Shown here: in pieces, positions 39,526 to 51,057 of the stretch
Layout: each line of letters begins with the position of its first letter
Position numbering within the stretch: position 1 is the first letter of the stretch
Source of the DNA: Cyanophora paradoxa
Taxonomy: Eukaryota > Glaucocystophyceae > Cyanophorales > Cyanophoraceae
Assembly: GCA_004431415.1 (NCBI GenBank)
Contig: QPMI01000210.1
Location: 85,173 to 149,172, forward strand
Reading direction: 5' to 3'
DNA: 64,000 nucleotides
Program-made: the position numbers and the translations under genes
The notes under the pieces: model-generated
Seen by the model: only the letters and a program-made list of their open reading frames with translations
Databases searched by the model: none
Told to the model about the DNA's origin: nothing

Positions 39526-41490
39526 ATGGGCACCGCGATAATTGGGCATGTCTGCCAATGCAAGGCCTCACCTCACTTTGCAGGAGGCTTTGTTGCATCC
39601 TGCATTCAAGCTGCAGTCCAACAGTGGAGAGCGATTGGAGCCAATGATGTCGTGCTCAACTGGATCTTGCGTGGTTTCCCTTTGTCAGGAGCGAGGCGGC
39701 TGCCAGCAGAGCGCCGGGCCAACCACAAGTCTGCGGCTGTGGACCATCAGGACTTTGTGAGAACCGAAATTCAGAAGCTTTTGCGCACGGGAGCGATCAG
39801 AGAAGTTGAAGAAGCTCAAGTGAACATTGTCTGCTCACTGTCCGTGGTGCCCAAGAAGACTGGATCCAAGTTGCGGCTCATCTGGGATGGCCGGCCTACC
39901 AATAAAGGCCTTCCGGACATCCCCTTCAAGTATGAGACTCTTGAGCATGTTGCAGCCATGCTGCGCCAAGGCTGGTACATGTTCACTATTGACCTTGAAT
40001 CTGGATACCACCACGTGCCAGTCTCACCGCAAGACTGGCGGAACATGGGCTTTGAGTTTGACAGCAAATTCTATGTGTACACAGTTTTGCCCTTCGGCCT
40101 CAAGCACTCACCGTTTGCATTCGTCAAGATCATGCGACAAGTGGTCAACTACTTCCGCCGCTTTGGCATCTTCGTGGTGAACTATGTTGACGACTGGTGG
40201 TTTGCTGCTCCAACCTACGAGAAGGCCTGTGAATTGCGGGATTTCGTCCTCAAAACATTTGCTGCCCTCAAGCTTGTGGTCAACAGCAAATCTGAGCTCA
40301 CCCCAGCACAGTCGGTGGCTTTCTTGGGCTTCATAGTGGACTCCGCCCGCATGTTGTTTGAAGTACCCCAAGACAAGCTTGGTCGTCTGCTTGCTTTGAT
40401 CAAAGGGCTTCTGAAGAAAAAGAAATCAGCATCTGCACGTGAAATGGCCAAGGTCGCCGGCACCCTTGTGTCCATGGCACGGGGCTTGGCTCCAGCTCGC
40501 ATCAAGACCAGGTCCCTCTTTCGATACATCAATGTCGTGGCAAGAGAATGGCATTGGAATCATCCAGTGGAGCTCACCAATGAGACTCGTCGGGAACTTG
40601 AGTGGTGGCTGGCCAACATCCACCGATACAATGGCCGCTGCCCTATTCGGCCTGAAAGGCTCCTTGTGTTGACTACGGATGCAAGCCATGTTGGTGCAGG
40701 AGCCTGGATCACTACCCGAATTGGTGATGCTCAACCTGTGGCTTGGGAGCTTGAGCCTGCCCCATTCCAGTGCCTGTGGAACCAAGAAGAAGCTCAGCAA
40801 ATTTCGTCGTGGCGCGAGTTAATGGCAGTGCTTCGCGCTATGCAGCACTATCAAGGTTTATTGCGCAATCAGAACATCTTAGTTCGCTCGGACAACACAG
40901 TGACTGTGGCCTACATCAACAATGGTGGCGGAAGACATGAATACCTTTGCCGAGTTGCAGCAGCAATTTGGGATATTGCTCTGCTCAATTGCATCAGCAT
41001 TGAAGCAGAACACATTCCTGGTGTTGACAATGAGTGGTCCGATGCTTTGAGTCGCTACTTTTACCCCGCCGACTACTCTTTGAAACCTGGGTATTTTGCC
41101 ATGGTCAGTCGGACATTTGGACCTTTTGATATTGATCGTATGGCCTCATCAGCCAACACTCACCTAAATCGATACTTTTCCATTGATTTGAATGATCGAC
41201 ATGCTGAAGGATATGATTGCTTTACAGCAACCTGGCGTGGTGCTCGTAATTACGTCTTTCCGGACCCAAATGTCCTCTTGCACCTTGTGTCACATGTCCG
41301 CCAGTGTAGGGCCTCGGCAGTTTTTATTGTCCCTCAGTGGCCCTCAGCTCCATGGTGGCCACAGTTGCAGCTTGCCTTGCGTGCACCTGCAATGGTGCTT
41401 GGCCCAGCATATGACGTGTGCTATCGCGGGCCTCGCTCGGCACAGTTACCTTCCTGGATTCTTGTTGCTCTTTATGTGTCGTGGGAGTAG
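39526..41490 (+). CDS. Reverse transcriptase / RNase H
   Basis: ATG 39526, 654 residues, intact. Reverse transcriptase landmarks in order: KLRLIWDGRPTNKGL, MFTIDLESGYHHVPV, VLPFGLKHSPFAFVKIM and the catalytic NYVDDWW (YVDD at residues 220-223). RNase H follows: LVLTTDASHVGAGAWI, SWRELMAVLRAMQHY, VRSDNTVTVAYINNGGG and AEHIPGVDNEWSDALSR, giving the D-E-D-D set. The closest families I know are DIRS/PAT/Kangaroo-type elements. No protease or integrase of the DDE type is encoded. Codon use is far less GC-rich than in host genes. Confidence 0.92.
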   Translation: MGTAIIGHVCQCKASPHFAGGFVASCIQAAVQQWRAIGANDVVLNWILRGFPLSGARRLPAERRANHKSAAVDHQDFVRTEIQKLLRTGAIREVEEAQVNIVCSLSVVPKKTGSKLRLIWDGRPTNKGLPDIPFKYETLEHVAAMLRQGWYMFTIDLESGYHHVPVSPQDWRNMGFEFDSKFYVYTVLPFGLKHSPFAFVKIMRQVVNYFRRFGIFVVNYVDDWWFAAPTYEKACELRDFVLKTFAALKLVVNSKSELTPAQSVAFLGFIVDSARMLFEVPQDKLGRLLALIKGLLKKKKSASAREMAKVAGTLVSMARGLAPARIKTRSLFRYINVVAREWHWNHPVELTNETRRELEWWLANIHRYNGRCPIRPERLLVLTTDASHVGAGAWITTRIGDAQPVAWELEPAPFQCLWNQEEAQQISSWRELMAVLRAMQHYQGLLRNQNILVRSDNTVTVAYINNGGGRHEYLCRVAAAIWDIALLNCISIEAEHIPGVDNEWSDALSRYFYPADYSLKPGYFAMVSRTFGPFDIDRMASSANTHLNRYFSIDLNDRHAEGYDCFTATWRGARNYVFPDPNVLLHLVSHVRQCRASAVFIVPQWPSAPWWPQLQLALRAPAMVLGPAYDVCYRGPRSAQLPSWILVALYVSWE

Positions 41491-41645
41491 ATTGAAGGCT
41501 CTTGCTGCAGAATTCAACTCCTGCTCATCTCTGCTCAGCTTACTTTGTCCAGCAACAGGGATAGAAAGCTTGAGTGGGGGCTTTAAAAAGAAGAAGAAGA
41601 AATGTAGTCTGACATACCCTTGACTCTGGTGATGCAGGTGCTCGT

Positions 41646-42647
41646 ATGGCTGATCTGCTCAACCGGGTCACTTTCTACAGAACAAACTCTGTGAGCGAGC
41701 GAACCCAAAGCCTCTACGCCCGCTGGGTCGTCCTCTATGAAGGCCATTGCGCGGTTCACTGCATTCCAGCCTGGCCACCAACAGCTTCTGGCGTCGCAAC
41801 ACTGCTGGTGGCTCTTGCTGATGAAGAGTACGGTCTCTCAGCAATTGACCAGTGTCACTCTGCTCTGCTACATCAGACAAGGCAGAGGATGTTGCCTACT
41901 ACTGCATTTGCTCACCCCCTTGTGCTGCAAACATTGCAAGGAATCGCCCGACTTTGTGGAAAACCAGCAAAGCAATCTGCATTGGTCACGTCCGTCCACC
42001 TGGAGGCGATTGCTCGTACCTACGCTCGTTCCCCCTCAAACAAGCTCCTTCGCGCCCTTGTGATGTTGCTTACCGGTTTCTTTGGCCTGTTGCGGCGTGG
42101 CGAAATCGTGGCACTCCGGCGGCAAGATGTGTCCATCCGCGCGGATCGCGTCGTGCTCTTCATTGCCGGTTCCAAGACCGATCGTCGTCGCCAAGGCGCG
42201 CAAGTTGTCTTGGGCGCCGTCCCAGAGTCGGTCATCTGTCCGGTGTTCTGGTTTCGAACCTACTTGCGGACTCTAGCGCTCGCGGATCCGGGCGCACCTC
42301 TTTTTGGGCAGCTTCGGGACGCAGCTCGTTCTCTGTCAGCTCAGACCGTGGCCTATGTTCTCCGGTTCGCATTTGACGCGGCGGGCTTGGACGCCACTGG
42401 TATCACACCTCATGGCTTGCGTCGCGGTGGAGCTACTGCTCTGGCTGCTGCGGGCGTGCCTGAAGAGCTTGTTCAAGCGGTTGGTCGCTGGTCTTTGTTG
42501 TCAGCGGTCTACCGACGCTATATCGATTCTGCTGAGCGCCCGCCCTTGGCTGCGCTCATGGCTAGGCCTGGTGCTCGTTACGCTGGCCCGTCAGCTTCGC
42601 TGCAGTCATGTCGGCAGCAAGTCGCGCGTACTCGGCGCAGTAGTTGA
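41646..42647 (+). CDS. Tyrosine recombinase (integrase) of the retrotransposon
   Basis: ATG 41646, 333 residues, intact. Catalytic residues of the phage-integrase fold are visible: Arg in FFGLLRRGEIVAL (about residue 150), H-x-x-R in PHGLRRGG (H256, R259), Trp in GRWSLLS (282) and the nucleophile Tyr in VYRRYIDS (292). It would insert the double-stranded circle at a dinucleotide, matching the CT at the element ends and the absence of longer target-site duplications. It starts 155 bases after the RT stop, in a different frame. Confidence 0.92.
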   Translation: MADLLNRVTFYRTNSVSERTQSLYARWVVLYEGHCAVHCIPAWPPTASGVATLLVALADEEYGLSAIDQCHSALLHQTRQRMLPTTAFAHPLVLQTLQGIARLCGKPAKQSALVTSVHLEAIARTYARSPSNKLLRALVMLLTGFFGLLRRGEIVALRRQDVSIRADRVVLFIAGSKTDRRRQGAQVVLGAVPESVICPVFWFRTYLRTLALADPGAPLFGQLRDAARSLSAQTVAYVLRFAFDAAGLDATGITPHGLRRGGATALAAAGVPEELVQAVGRWSLLSAVYRRYIDSAERPPLAALMARPGARYAGPSASLQSCRQQVARTRRSS

Positions 42648-43055
42648 TTGTCTCGTCTTAGAGTCTTGCTTCGCAGTTGTGCGCCTTTGCTGTGCTGTCG
42701 GCGCTTGTCTCCCTCGCTCACAAGCGAGGGCAAGCTGTGTAACTTGCTGAGCGGCTTGTTCCCTAGCCGCTCGAGCGGCTTTGCTTAGCCGCTTTCAATG
42801 TGTGTTAGCAATGCCCATTGTTTACTATGCCTTCAGTCATCTTTAAGCCATTGTTAGTGCCAACCATTGATATCTTTTGATGAATAATTGATCAACAATT
42901 GATCACTAATGTTCAATCATTCTACGTCCGCAAGACTCACTCTGCAGCGTGCGCTAGCTGATGTCCTCGAGCGCAGTTGCAGCTTGCCCTTCTTGTGAGC
43001 GAGCGAGTCATGATCTTAGCTTCGCGGCTTTGGCAAGCGCGAATCTAGACCTTCA

Positions 43056-43117
43056 CTTCATGACAAGACATGTTGTGCTTAGCTTGCTGTAAGCAAGGCT
43101 GCCGTGGCAGCCATACT
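43056..43117 (+). repeat. B2, right split direct repeat
   Basis: Perfect copy of B1. It ends in CT at the right boundary; the host sequence ATAGCTATATAGCTAGG follows. Confidence 0.92.
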
Positions 43118-43848
43118 ATAGCTATATAGCTAGGCGCCGGCTATATATACAGTTCAACGTAAATTGGTTTAGATCTAGAGGCTTTCATGATCGATATCAG
43201 ACAGATTTTTGAATTCACTCCACATCAGACGTTTTTTGCTAGTTTTCAGCAGACGCTTGCGAATTGGTTGGTTGAACGCAGTATACTACCAACCCGCACG
43301 AGTCACTGGTCACGAGTCTGCCAGGCTGTGCGATCCGATGCCATGATGATCCGATCGCGATGATCGGTTTGTGCATGCATGATGCATCATGATCCGATGA
43401 TCAGCCGACGCCGGCCGCGGGGCCCCGGCACCGCGGCCGTGGCACAGTGGCACTGCGGCATTTAATTCGGGCCGTCGACGTCGGACTCCCGAGGCCGCCG
43501 GGCTCCCGGGACTTATTGTCTTTGAAGAAATAGTGGCTCGTGCGGAGCTACTGCAGGCCGGGAACATTTCAAAGTTTCAAGGATTCAAGGATTCAAGGAT
43601 TCAAGGATTCAACTTGGCAAGGATTCAAGAAAGATCTCTTTCTTGACGAGGATTATCGGATGGAAGAGCACGGAACAGCACGGATTATCGGATGGAAGAG
43701 CACGGAACATTGTTGCCAGCGCCGATAGTTGGCGTCAGCTAGCACGTGTCTTGTCCTAATGCACGGAACAGAAAGCAGCAACTAACAATTGAAAACGAAG
43801 GCGCCGGCGGGGGCGCCGGGGGACTCGAGGGGGCGCCAAGGGGCGGGG
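43118..43848. repeat. Intergenic with small tandem repeats
   Basis: Holds a GATC/ATCATG-rich palindromic patch (43330-43400), an 8-base tandem array AAGGATTC (43576-43612) and two 28-base copies beginning GGATTATCGGATGG at 43650 and 43682 (period 32). No gene recognised. Next comes the 3' end of the nephrocystin-like gene. Confidence 0.5.
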
Positions 43849-46800
43849 CTAGGCGGAGGGGGCGTCGGCCTCGTCGACGCCGTACGTGGCGCGGAGGGCG
43901 GCGGCCTCCTCCTCGGCGCCCGTCCCCTGCAGCACGTTCGCCAGCCAGCTCGCCGTCTCCTTCGTGTCCGCGTCTGCGCCCCACCGGTCGGCGACGGCGC
44001 GAAGCGAAGCAAAGCAAGGTCGAGGCGGGGCGGGGCGGGGCGGGGCGGACGGTGGGGCCCGAGGTGGCGCTCGCGGATGGCGAGGCAGCGGCGGAGCATC
44101 TCGGTGGCGACCTCGCCCTGCCCCCGCCCCGCGTGCTCCGGCCCCATGTCGGCCTCCTCCACCGTCAGGTAGAGCGCCGCGAGGCTGTGGAGCGTCACGG
44201 CGACCTCGGCGGCCTCCGGCCCGTGGGCGGCCTCGAGGGCGCGCAGGGAGCGGCGGTAGTAGGGGATGGCGAGGGCCGGCTCGTCGCGGGCGTCGTGGAG
44301 GAGGCCGAGGCTCGCGCACACGAGGCCCACCGCGGGGCTCTCCTCGCCGTGCGCCCGCGCGAGGATCTCGAGGGCGCGCTCGTAGATCGGCACCGCCCGC
44401 TCCGCCTGGCCCCGCGCCTCCAGGTTCCGCGCTGCCCGCCCCGCTCAGCTGCCCCCGCCAAGGCCGGGCGGGGCGGCCGCACCGAAGTTGGCGGCGATGT
44501 TCCCCACGATCGGGTTCACCGGCTCCTCCTCGGGGGCGGCCCGGGGCGGCGAGGCCCCCGCCTCGCCCTCCTCCCCGCTGCGCGCCGAGGCCCCCGACGC
44601 GGCGGAGCGCCCCGAGGCGCCCCCGCGCCCCGCGCGCTCATCGCCACCACCGCCGCCACCACGCTGCGCCCCTCCGTCGGCCCGCGCCCGGCTGCCCGGC
44701 ACGGCGCGGGGCGGGACCTCCTGGCGCGGGAGCGGTGGGACTTGGCCCGGTGCGACTTGGCCCGCGCTGTCCGCGGCGTCTGCAGCCGCCCCGCGCCCCC
44801 CGCCTCAGCGCCGGCGAGGGGGGAGCGGGGCGGGCGGGGCGGGGGCGGGGAGCGGGCCTTGGAGTCGCCGCCCTCGGGGGCGCCCCCGCCGTAGACCTCC
44901 TCGGCGATGTCGAGCCTGGCGGGGCGTGAGGGAGGGGGCGGAGGGCTCGGGGCGGGGGCGCACGCTTCCTCGTAGAAGGCCGTGGCGGCCTCGAGCTGCC
45001 CCAGCTTCGTCATCACCTCCGCCTGCGCGCCCGTCGATCGGCCCGGGCCGGGGGCGCGGGGGGTCGGGCGCCCGGCGGGGGGCGGGGCGCACGACGTTGT
45101 TGAGGGCCGTCGCGACGGTCGCTGCGGGGGCGTCAGAGGGCGGAGGGGGGCGGGGGGAGGGGGGAGGGGGCGGGCGCGCCGTGGCGGTCGCCGTAGGCGG
45201 CGCGGCGGATGGCGAGGGAGCGCTGCAGCATCGGCAGCGCCGCCTGCGCCCCGGGGCGGGGCTCGGGCGAGGGCGAGGGAGAGGGGGGGAGGGGGCGGGG
45301 GCACCTGGAGGTCTCCCTGCTCCTCGAGGAGGGCGGCGAGGTTGTTGAGGGCGGTCGAGACGGCGTGGTGCTGCGGCCCGTACGCCCCCTCCCGGATCCG
45401 CAGCGAGCGCTCGAACATCCCCACCGCCTCCCCCTTCTTCCCCTGCTTGCGCAGCAGCTCGCCGAGGTTGTTGAGGAGGACGGCGACGGAGACGTGGTCG
45501 GGCCCGTTGGCCGCCTCCCGGATGGCCAGCGCCCGCGTGAGGAGCTCCTGCGCGCGCCCCGCGTCGCCGAGCTTCTCGTAGGCGAGCGCCTGGTTGTTCA
45601 GCGCGGCCGCGATCTGCGGGTGGCTCGAGCCGTACGCCAGCCTGCCCCCGCAGCTCAGCCTCGAGCCGCATGGGAGGGCGCGGGGGGCGGACTCGTAGAT
45701 GCGGAGGACGCGGGCGTGGAGGTCGAGGGCCTCGGCGTGGTCGCCCGTGTCGGAGTAGACGGCGGCGAGGGCGGCGCAGGCGGCGGCCACCCCGGGGTGG
45801 TTCTCCCCGAACTCCCGCGTCGCCAGCAGCAGCGCCCGCTCCAGCAGCGTCACCGCCTCCTCGAAGCTCTGCACGTTCCGGTACAGGTCCCTGCCCCCGC
45901 CCCCGCCGTCACCCCGGCCCCTCGAACGAAGGCGCCGAAAGCGAGTGCCGCTTTGCTCGAGCTAGACAGGGAGGGCGGCTCGGCGCCTCCTCTCCGGCCG
46001 GCCGGCCGGGCGGGCGGGGGGCGCACCCGAGGTTGATCATCGTGGCGAGCGCGTCGGCGCCGAGGCGGACGCCGGCGGCGGCCCCCGCGGTGGTCGCCAG
46101 GCTCGTCTCCGCCGCGCTGCTCTCCCCGTCCGTCGCCCCCGGCCCCGCCAGCGCCGCCGCCTCCGAGCGCCAGTTCCAGTTGGGGTACCCCGCCAGCGCG
46201 GCGTCCATGCGCAGGCACTTCTCGTACAGCGGCAGCGCCTCCTTGTAGTGGCCCAGGTCCTGCGCCAGCCGCCCCCGCCAAGCTCAGCGGGGGGCGAGCG
46301 CCCACAGCTCGCCGGCGTCGAGTCCTCGCGGGGCGAGCTATGCGCCGGGGATCGTGGGCGCTCCGGAGGGGGCGGGGCGGGCCTGCTCGAGGGCGGCGAG
46401 GTTGTGCATGGCGCCGGAGAGGCGCTCCTCCAGCTGCGCCGCGAGCTCCCCCGCCGACTCCGCCTCGCCCTCCAGCGCCAGCGCGCCCTCCTCCTCGTCC
46501 TTCTCCTCCTCGGGCTCGTCGCGCTGGGGCGGGGAGATGGCGATGGCAAAGGGGCTCGCCGCGGGGGCCCCCCGCTTCGCCTTGCTGGACTTGGTGGAGC
46601 GGGAGGAGCGGGCGCGGGACTTGGTGGAGGCGTTGAGGAGGGGCACCAGCCGCGCCATCTCCTCCAGCGTCTCCAGGGAGCGCCGGAAGAAGCCCGTCGC
46701 CTGGGCGAAGGCCCCCAGCGCGCGCAGCAGCACGCCGACGTCCTGGCAGAGCGAGGCGAGCCGCGACTGCGTCGCCAGCCGATCCTGCAGCTTCTCCGCC

Positions 46801-49800
46801 TTGAGCGAGATCGTGAGCGCCGGCACGGAGCCCCCAACCCCGGCGTGCCCGGCCTTGGCGGCGCTGCTGGCGGCGGCGGCGGAGCGCTCGTACTCCCAGT
46901 CGGCGATGGCCTCCTTGTAGAGGTCCGCGATCTGCCCGTCCTTCAGGCCCGTCGCCCGCCAGTAGCCCGCCAGCTCGTGCTTGTTCCGGTACCGCTGCCC
47001 CCGCCTCAGCGCGGGGAGGGGGCGGGGGGGGGGGGGGGGAGGGGGGGGGGCGGGGAGGGGGCGAGTGCGCGCACGTGGAGGAGGTCGAGGTCGGTGAGGG
47101 CCTTGGGGAGGTGCGCCGCCCGCCCCGCCCGCAGCAGGTGGAAGGGCAGCTCGAGCGCCCGCCGGTCCCCCGCCGGCTGGCCCCCGAAGAAGCGCGCGAG
47201 GCGCTCGTGGTGCGGCCGCCGCGCGGCCTCGTCGCGCAGGCCGAAGAAGGCCTCCACGGCCTCCGCCATGGGGCGCTGCGCGAAGTTGAGGACGCCGCCG
47301 CGGTTCCCCAGCGCCGGCAGCACCGCCGCGAACGCCTGCGCCGCCGTCGCCGACCCGAAGGCTGCCGGCGCGGGGCCCTCGGGGCGGCGCACCTCGGACC
47401 AGGCGAGGGCGGAGACGGCGGCCTCGGGCTCGCGGGGCGGCTCGGGCTCGCGCGCCCGTCGCGCTCGGGCGGGGCGGCGTGGGGGCCCCCGGCGGCGGCG
47501 CCGGCGAGGGCCTGGAGCTCGTTCTCCGCGAGGCCGAAGCGCGAGGCGGCGAGGCAGCAGAGCGCCGTGCGCAGCGCGGGGGCCGCCTCGGGGTACTGCC
47601 CGAGCCAGCGGCGGAGGGTGAGGCCGCAGAGCTCCTCGGGGGTCCCGCAGCGGAGGCAGTCCTCGAGCAGGCCCGTCAGCGTCTCGAAGACCGCCGACGC
47701 CTTGAGCTCCTGCCGCCAGGCGGCTCAGACGCGGGGGGGCGAGGCGGCTCGGGCGGGGGGGCGCCTGGAGGACGGCCTTGAGGTAGAGGGGCACGCCGCA
47801 CTGCTCCGAGGCGGCGACGCGGGCCATCTGCGCCGCGTCCAGGCCCTTCCCCACCGTCCGCAGGTCCTTCCGCGCCAGCTCCTGCTTCTCCCGCCCCGCC
47901 ATCGCGCCGAGCTCGAACTCGAGGTGCTCGCGGGCGCGCATGGCGTCGGCGCCCTCGCCGGGCCCCGCGGAGACGAGGATGCGGAGCTGGGCAGAGGCGG
48001 CGGTGGGGAGGTACGCGAGGCGCCGCGCCGCCGTGCGCGCCGAGTCGAGGCGGTCGGGGGCGTCGAGGACGAGCACGAGCCGCGGCCGCCAGCGCGCCAC
48101 CGCCGCCGCCGGCATCATCTGCCGCAGCGCGAGCAGCGGGCCCAGCAGGCCCCGCACCCCGCGCGGCGTCTGCCGCGGCGTGCCCCGCGGCGACTCCGCC
48201 GCCCGCGCCCAGAACCCGAGGCCGGCTTGGAGCCGAGCTTGGCGGCCGCCGCCTGCGCCTCGCCCTGGGCCGCCGTCGGGGCCGCGGCGAGCCACTCGGC
48301 GAAGCGGATCTGCGGGGGGCGGTGAGGGGCGCGGGGGGCGGGGGGCGGGGCGGGGGCCGGGGCGGGGGCGCCATGAGGTCGGTCTCGTCGGAGATGGCCT
48401 CGAGGTCCTTCATGCGGGGCGGGCTCCACGGCGCCAGCGCCTCCCGCACCTCGTCGTGCACCCGCCGCACCAGGCCCCGCACGGACGCCGACCCCTCCGA
48501 GCCCCCCACGAAGTGCGTCACCAGCGCCAGCTGCGAGGCCCCTCGCACCGGCAGCGCCCGCCGCGGGGCGCGGGGAGGAGCGGGCGCACGGTGGGGTCGC
48601 GGGCGCGCGAGGCGGCGAACTCCTGCACCCAGCTCGCCATCACCGCTGCCGCGCGGGTCAGGCGGCAGCGGCGAGGAGACACGGCGGGCCCCGCGCCGGC
48701 GCCCGCACCGCTCTTGCCGTAGCCGGAGGGGGCGGAGAGGAGGAAGAGCTCGGGGCCGGAGCCGGCGGCGTAGGCGTCGAGGGCCTCGTGGGCGGCGGCG
48801 CGGCGCACGTAGACGGTGCGGAGCGCGTGGGCGTGGGCCTCCTGCGCCACGCGCTCCTCCTCCAGCCAGGAGCGCGCGGCCCGGCGCGGGAAGTCCCGCT
48901 CGATGGCGGCGAGGAGGCCGTCGTGGATCGCGTTGGCGAGCTGCGCGGCGCTCGCGTAGGGGGCCTGCAGGGCGGCGGGGCGGGCGGCGCGGATGGTCTC
49001 CTTGAGGCGCGCCATCGCCGCCTCCGCGTGCGCCGACTCCTCCGCCTCCGCCCCGAAGAGCTCCCCGCTCGCGAAGAAGAACTGCGTCATCCCCTCCGGC
49101 TTGTACGTCTGGCGGAGGGAGATGTCAGGGCGGGGCAGCGGCGGGGCTGGAAGGGGGTGCGGGGGCGGACCGGCGCGGACTCGTCGAGGGCAGCGGAGAT
49201 GACTTCCACCTCCGTCACCGACCGGTCCTTGTACCTGGGGCAGGGGGGCACGGCGTCAGGGCCGTGGCGTGCCGCACGCGGCGGGGGCATGGCGCGCTTG
49301 AGAACGAAAGGAAACTCCTTTCCGGCGTTCTCGAAGGACCTGCGGGGGCGGGGCGGGGCGGCGGGTCGGGGCCCGCACGGGGGGGGGGGGGGGGTGCGCG
49401 ACGGGGCGGGGCGGACAGCTCGATGAGGGGTCCGGCGTGCCGGGAGCGGCGTGCCTGCGCCGCGGCGTTAGAAGGGAGGCGGCGGGGGCGCCCCTCGAAG
49501 GCCCTGAAAGAGCCGGCACCATCCGTAGCGGCGCTTCTGCGGTGCGGGGCGGGGCGGGGCGGGGGGTGAGGGGCGGGGCGGGGCGCGGGGCGGGGTGAGG
49601 GGCGGGGCGCGGGGCGCACGAGGAAGGAGACGAAGTACGTGGAGCGCTGCAGCTCGCGCAGGCACGCCAGGATCACCTGAGGGGCGCGTCAGCGGGGGGC
49701 GCCGCGGGGGCCGGCGGGGCGGCGGGGCGGGCGCGCCTGGCCCTGCCGCGACTCCTCCTCCGAGATGCCCCACCTGCGAGCGAAGTTCGGGGGGTACATG

Positions 49801-51057
49801 GGTGGGAGGAGGGGGTACGCGGGCCTGAGGTCGACGAAGACGAGGTGGAGGCCGCGTGCGGCGCAGAGGCGCTGGACGCGGGGGAAGGCGGAGCGGAAGA
49901 TCTCGTTCCGCTCGCCCTCCATGTCCTTGGGGCGCGTCAGCGCTGCGCGAGGGGCGCCGGGGCGCGCGCGCCTTGAACGTCGACGAGAGGAAGACGCGGA
50001 TCGTGCGGTCGTCGATCGCCGGCCCCGGCGCCGGCCCCGCCGCCGACGGCGCGGGGGCCAGCGGCGAGGGCGGCGCCCCGGCCGCGTCGGGCGGCGACGA
50101 GGCGGGGCTCGCGGGGGCCGCCTCCGCCCGCGGCGCCAGCGGCGGCAGCTTCAGGCCCCGGGCGGCGGCGACGCGCGCGGCCCGCCGGCGCCGGCGTCGC
50201 CGCCGTCGGGTCGTCCGGCGCGCCGGCGGGGGGAGGCTGCGGCAAGCTCGATTCGGAAGCGGGGGCTGGGGCCGCGGGCGCCGGAGGGGAGGCGGGGGCG
50301 GGCGGAGAGAGAGGAGGGCCCGGGGCGCGGGCGGAGGCCGGCGGAGAGCGCGCCGTCTGCTGCGCGGGGTCAGGCGGGGGGCCGAGGGGCGCCGCGGGGA
50401 CGAGGCGCGGGGATGCGTACGCCGAGCACGGGCGTGGCGCCCCGCCCTTCTCGATCACGGGGGCGAGCAGCTGCGCGCCGGCGTCGCCGCCGCACTGCGT
50501 CGGGCCGCGGGGCGCGGGGCGCACCAGGCGCGCGGTGTCGCCGCCCTGCGGGCTCGAGCGGTTCGAGGACGGCTCCCGCGCCTGCAGCGGCGGCAGCACG
50601 GGAGCGCCCGGGGCGCCGCCGGCGAAGGCAGCGGGCCCGGCGCCTCCGGCGGCGGCGGCTCTGCGGACGGCGGCTCTGCGGGCGCACTCGGCTCGGGTAC
50701 AGGCGCGCTGCTCTCCTGCTGCTCAGCGCGCGGCGACGGCGTCCGCAGGCCGGCCCCGAGGTCCACGACCGGCTGCCAAGCGGTCAGCGCGTGAAGCGGA
50801 TACCTGCTGCAGGCTCGCGGCGTGCGCACCATGGGACTGGCGCTGAGCATCCGGTCTGCATCTGGCGACGGGGAGGCGAGCAGAAGGCGAGGATCGTCCT
50901 GCAACCCGGAACCTCCAGCGGCTGCTGTACCGACCTCTACAGGCGTCGGCTCTAGCTGCTTGGCGCTCGAAGATGCTGGCTGCGTCAGCACCGCCGCTGC
51001 AGCTTGCTCCTGCGGCTTTGCGGGCGCAGCAGCGGTCTTGCTGGCCCCGCAGCCCAT
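43849..51057 (-). CDS. NPHP3: Nephrocystin-3-like ciliary protein
   Basis: ATG at 51057 gives MGCGASKTAAAPAKP, an N-myristoylation (Gly2) and palmitoylation (Cys3) signal like that which sends nephrocystin-3 to cilia. After a long disordered Pro/Ala region, spliced exons give TIRVFLSSTFKDMEGERNEI, VFVDLRWGISEEESRQGQ, VILACLRELQRSTYFVSFL, RRYGW and SVTEVEVISAALDE: the DUF4062-type N-terminal domain. A P-loop follows (LFLLSAPSGYGKS, about 48.72 kb) with NTPase helices. Many kinesin-light-chain-type TPRs run from about 46.9 to 43.85 kb (for example HPQIAAALNNQALAYEKLGD, HVSVAVLLNNLGELLRKQGK, AVSTALNNLAALLEEQGDL). It ends DEADAPSA at 43849. This domain order is that of nephrocystin-3. Dozens of short introns, some with GC donors. 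Confidence 0.85.

Larger units (their letters stand above)
37250..43117 (+). mobile_element. Tyrosine-recombinase retrotransposon with split direct repeats
   Basis: A 5.87-kb element in the order A1 - gag - B1A2 - RT/RNase H - YR - B2. A1 (37250-37411) and A2 (39296-39457) are identical over 162 bases; B1 (39236-39297) and B2 (43056-43117) are identical over 62. B1 and A2 overlap by CT, and CT also stands at the start of A1 and the end of B2. This is the signature of integration by a tyrosine recombinase through a circle with a 2-base crossover. The layout with B1A2 between gag and RT resembles the PAT-type branch of the DIRS order, not Ngaro, where B1A2 follows all genes. No DIRS-type methyltransferase domain is seen. 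GC content is clearly lower than in the flanking DNA. Identical repeats imply a recent insertion. Confidence 0.9.

Noticed and set aside
37250-43117. LTR retrotransposon or Crypton
   Set aside because: There are no long terminal repeats at the ends, no DDE integrase and no protease, so not LTR. Reverse transcriptase is present, so not Crypton.
43576-43709. Possible CRISPR-like array
   Set aside because: Units are directly tandem with no unique spacers, in eukaryotic DNA.
43849-51057. Reading the P-loop/TPR protein as an NLR-type immune or antiphage sensor
   Set aside because: The N-terminal lipid signal, DUF4062 motifs and kinesin-light-chain TPRs fit nephrocystin-3 better.
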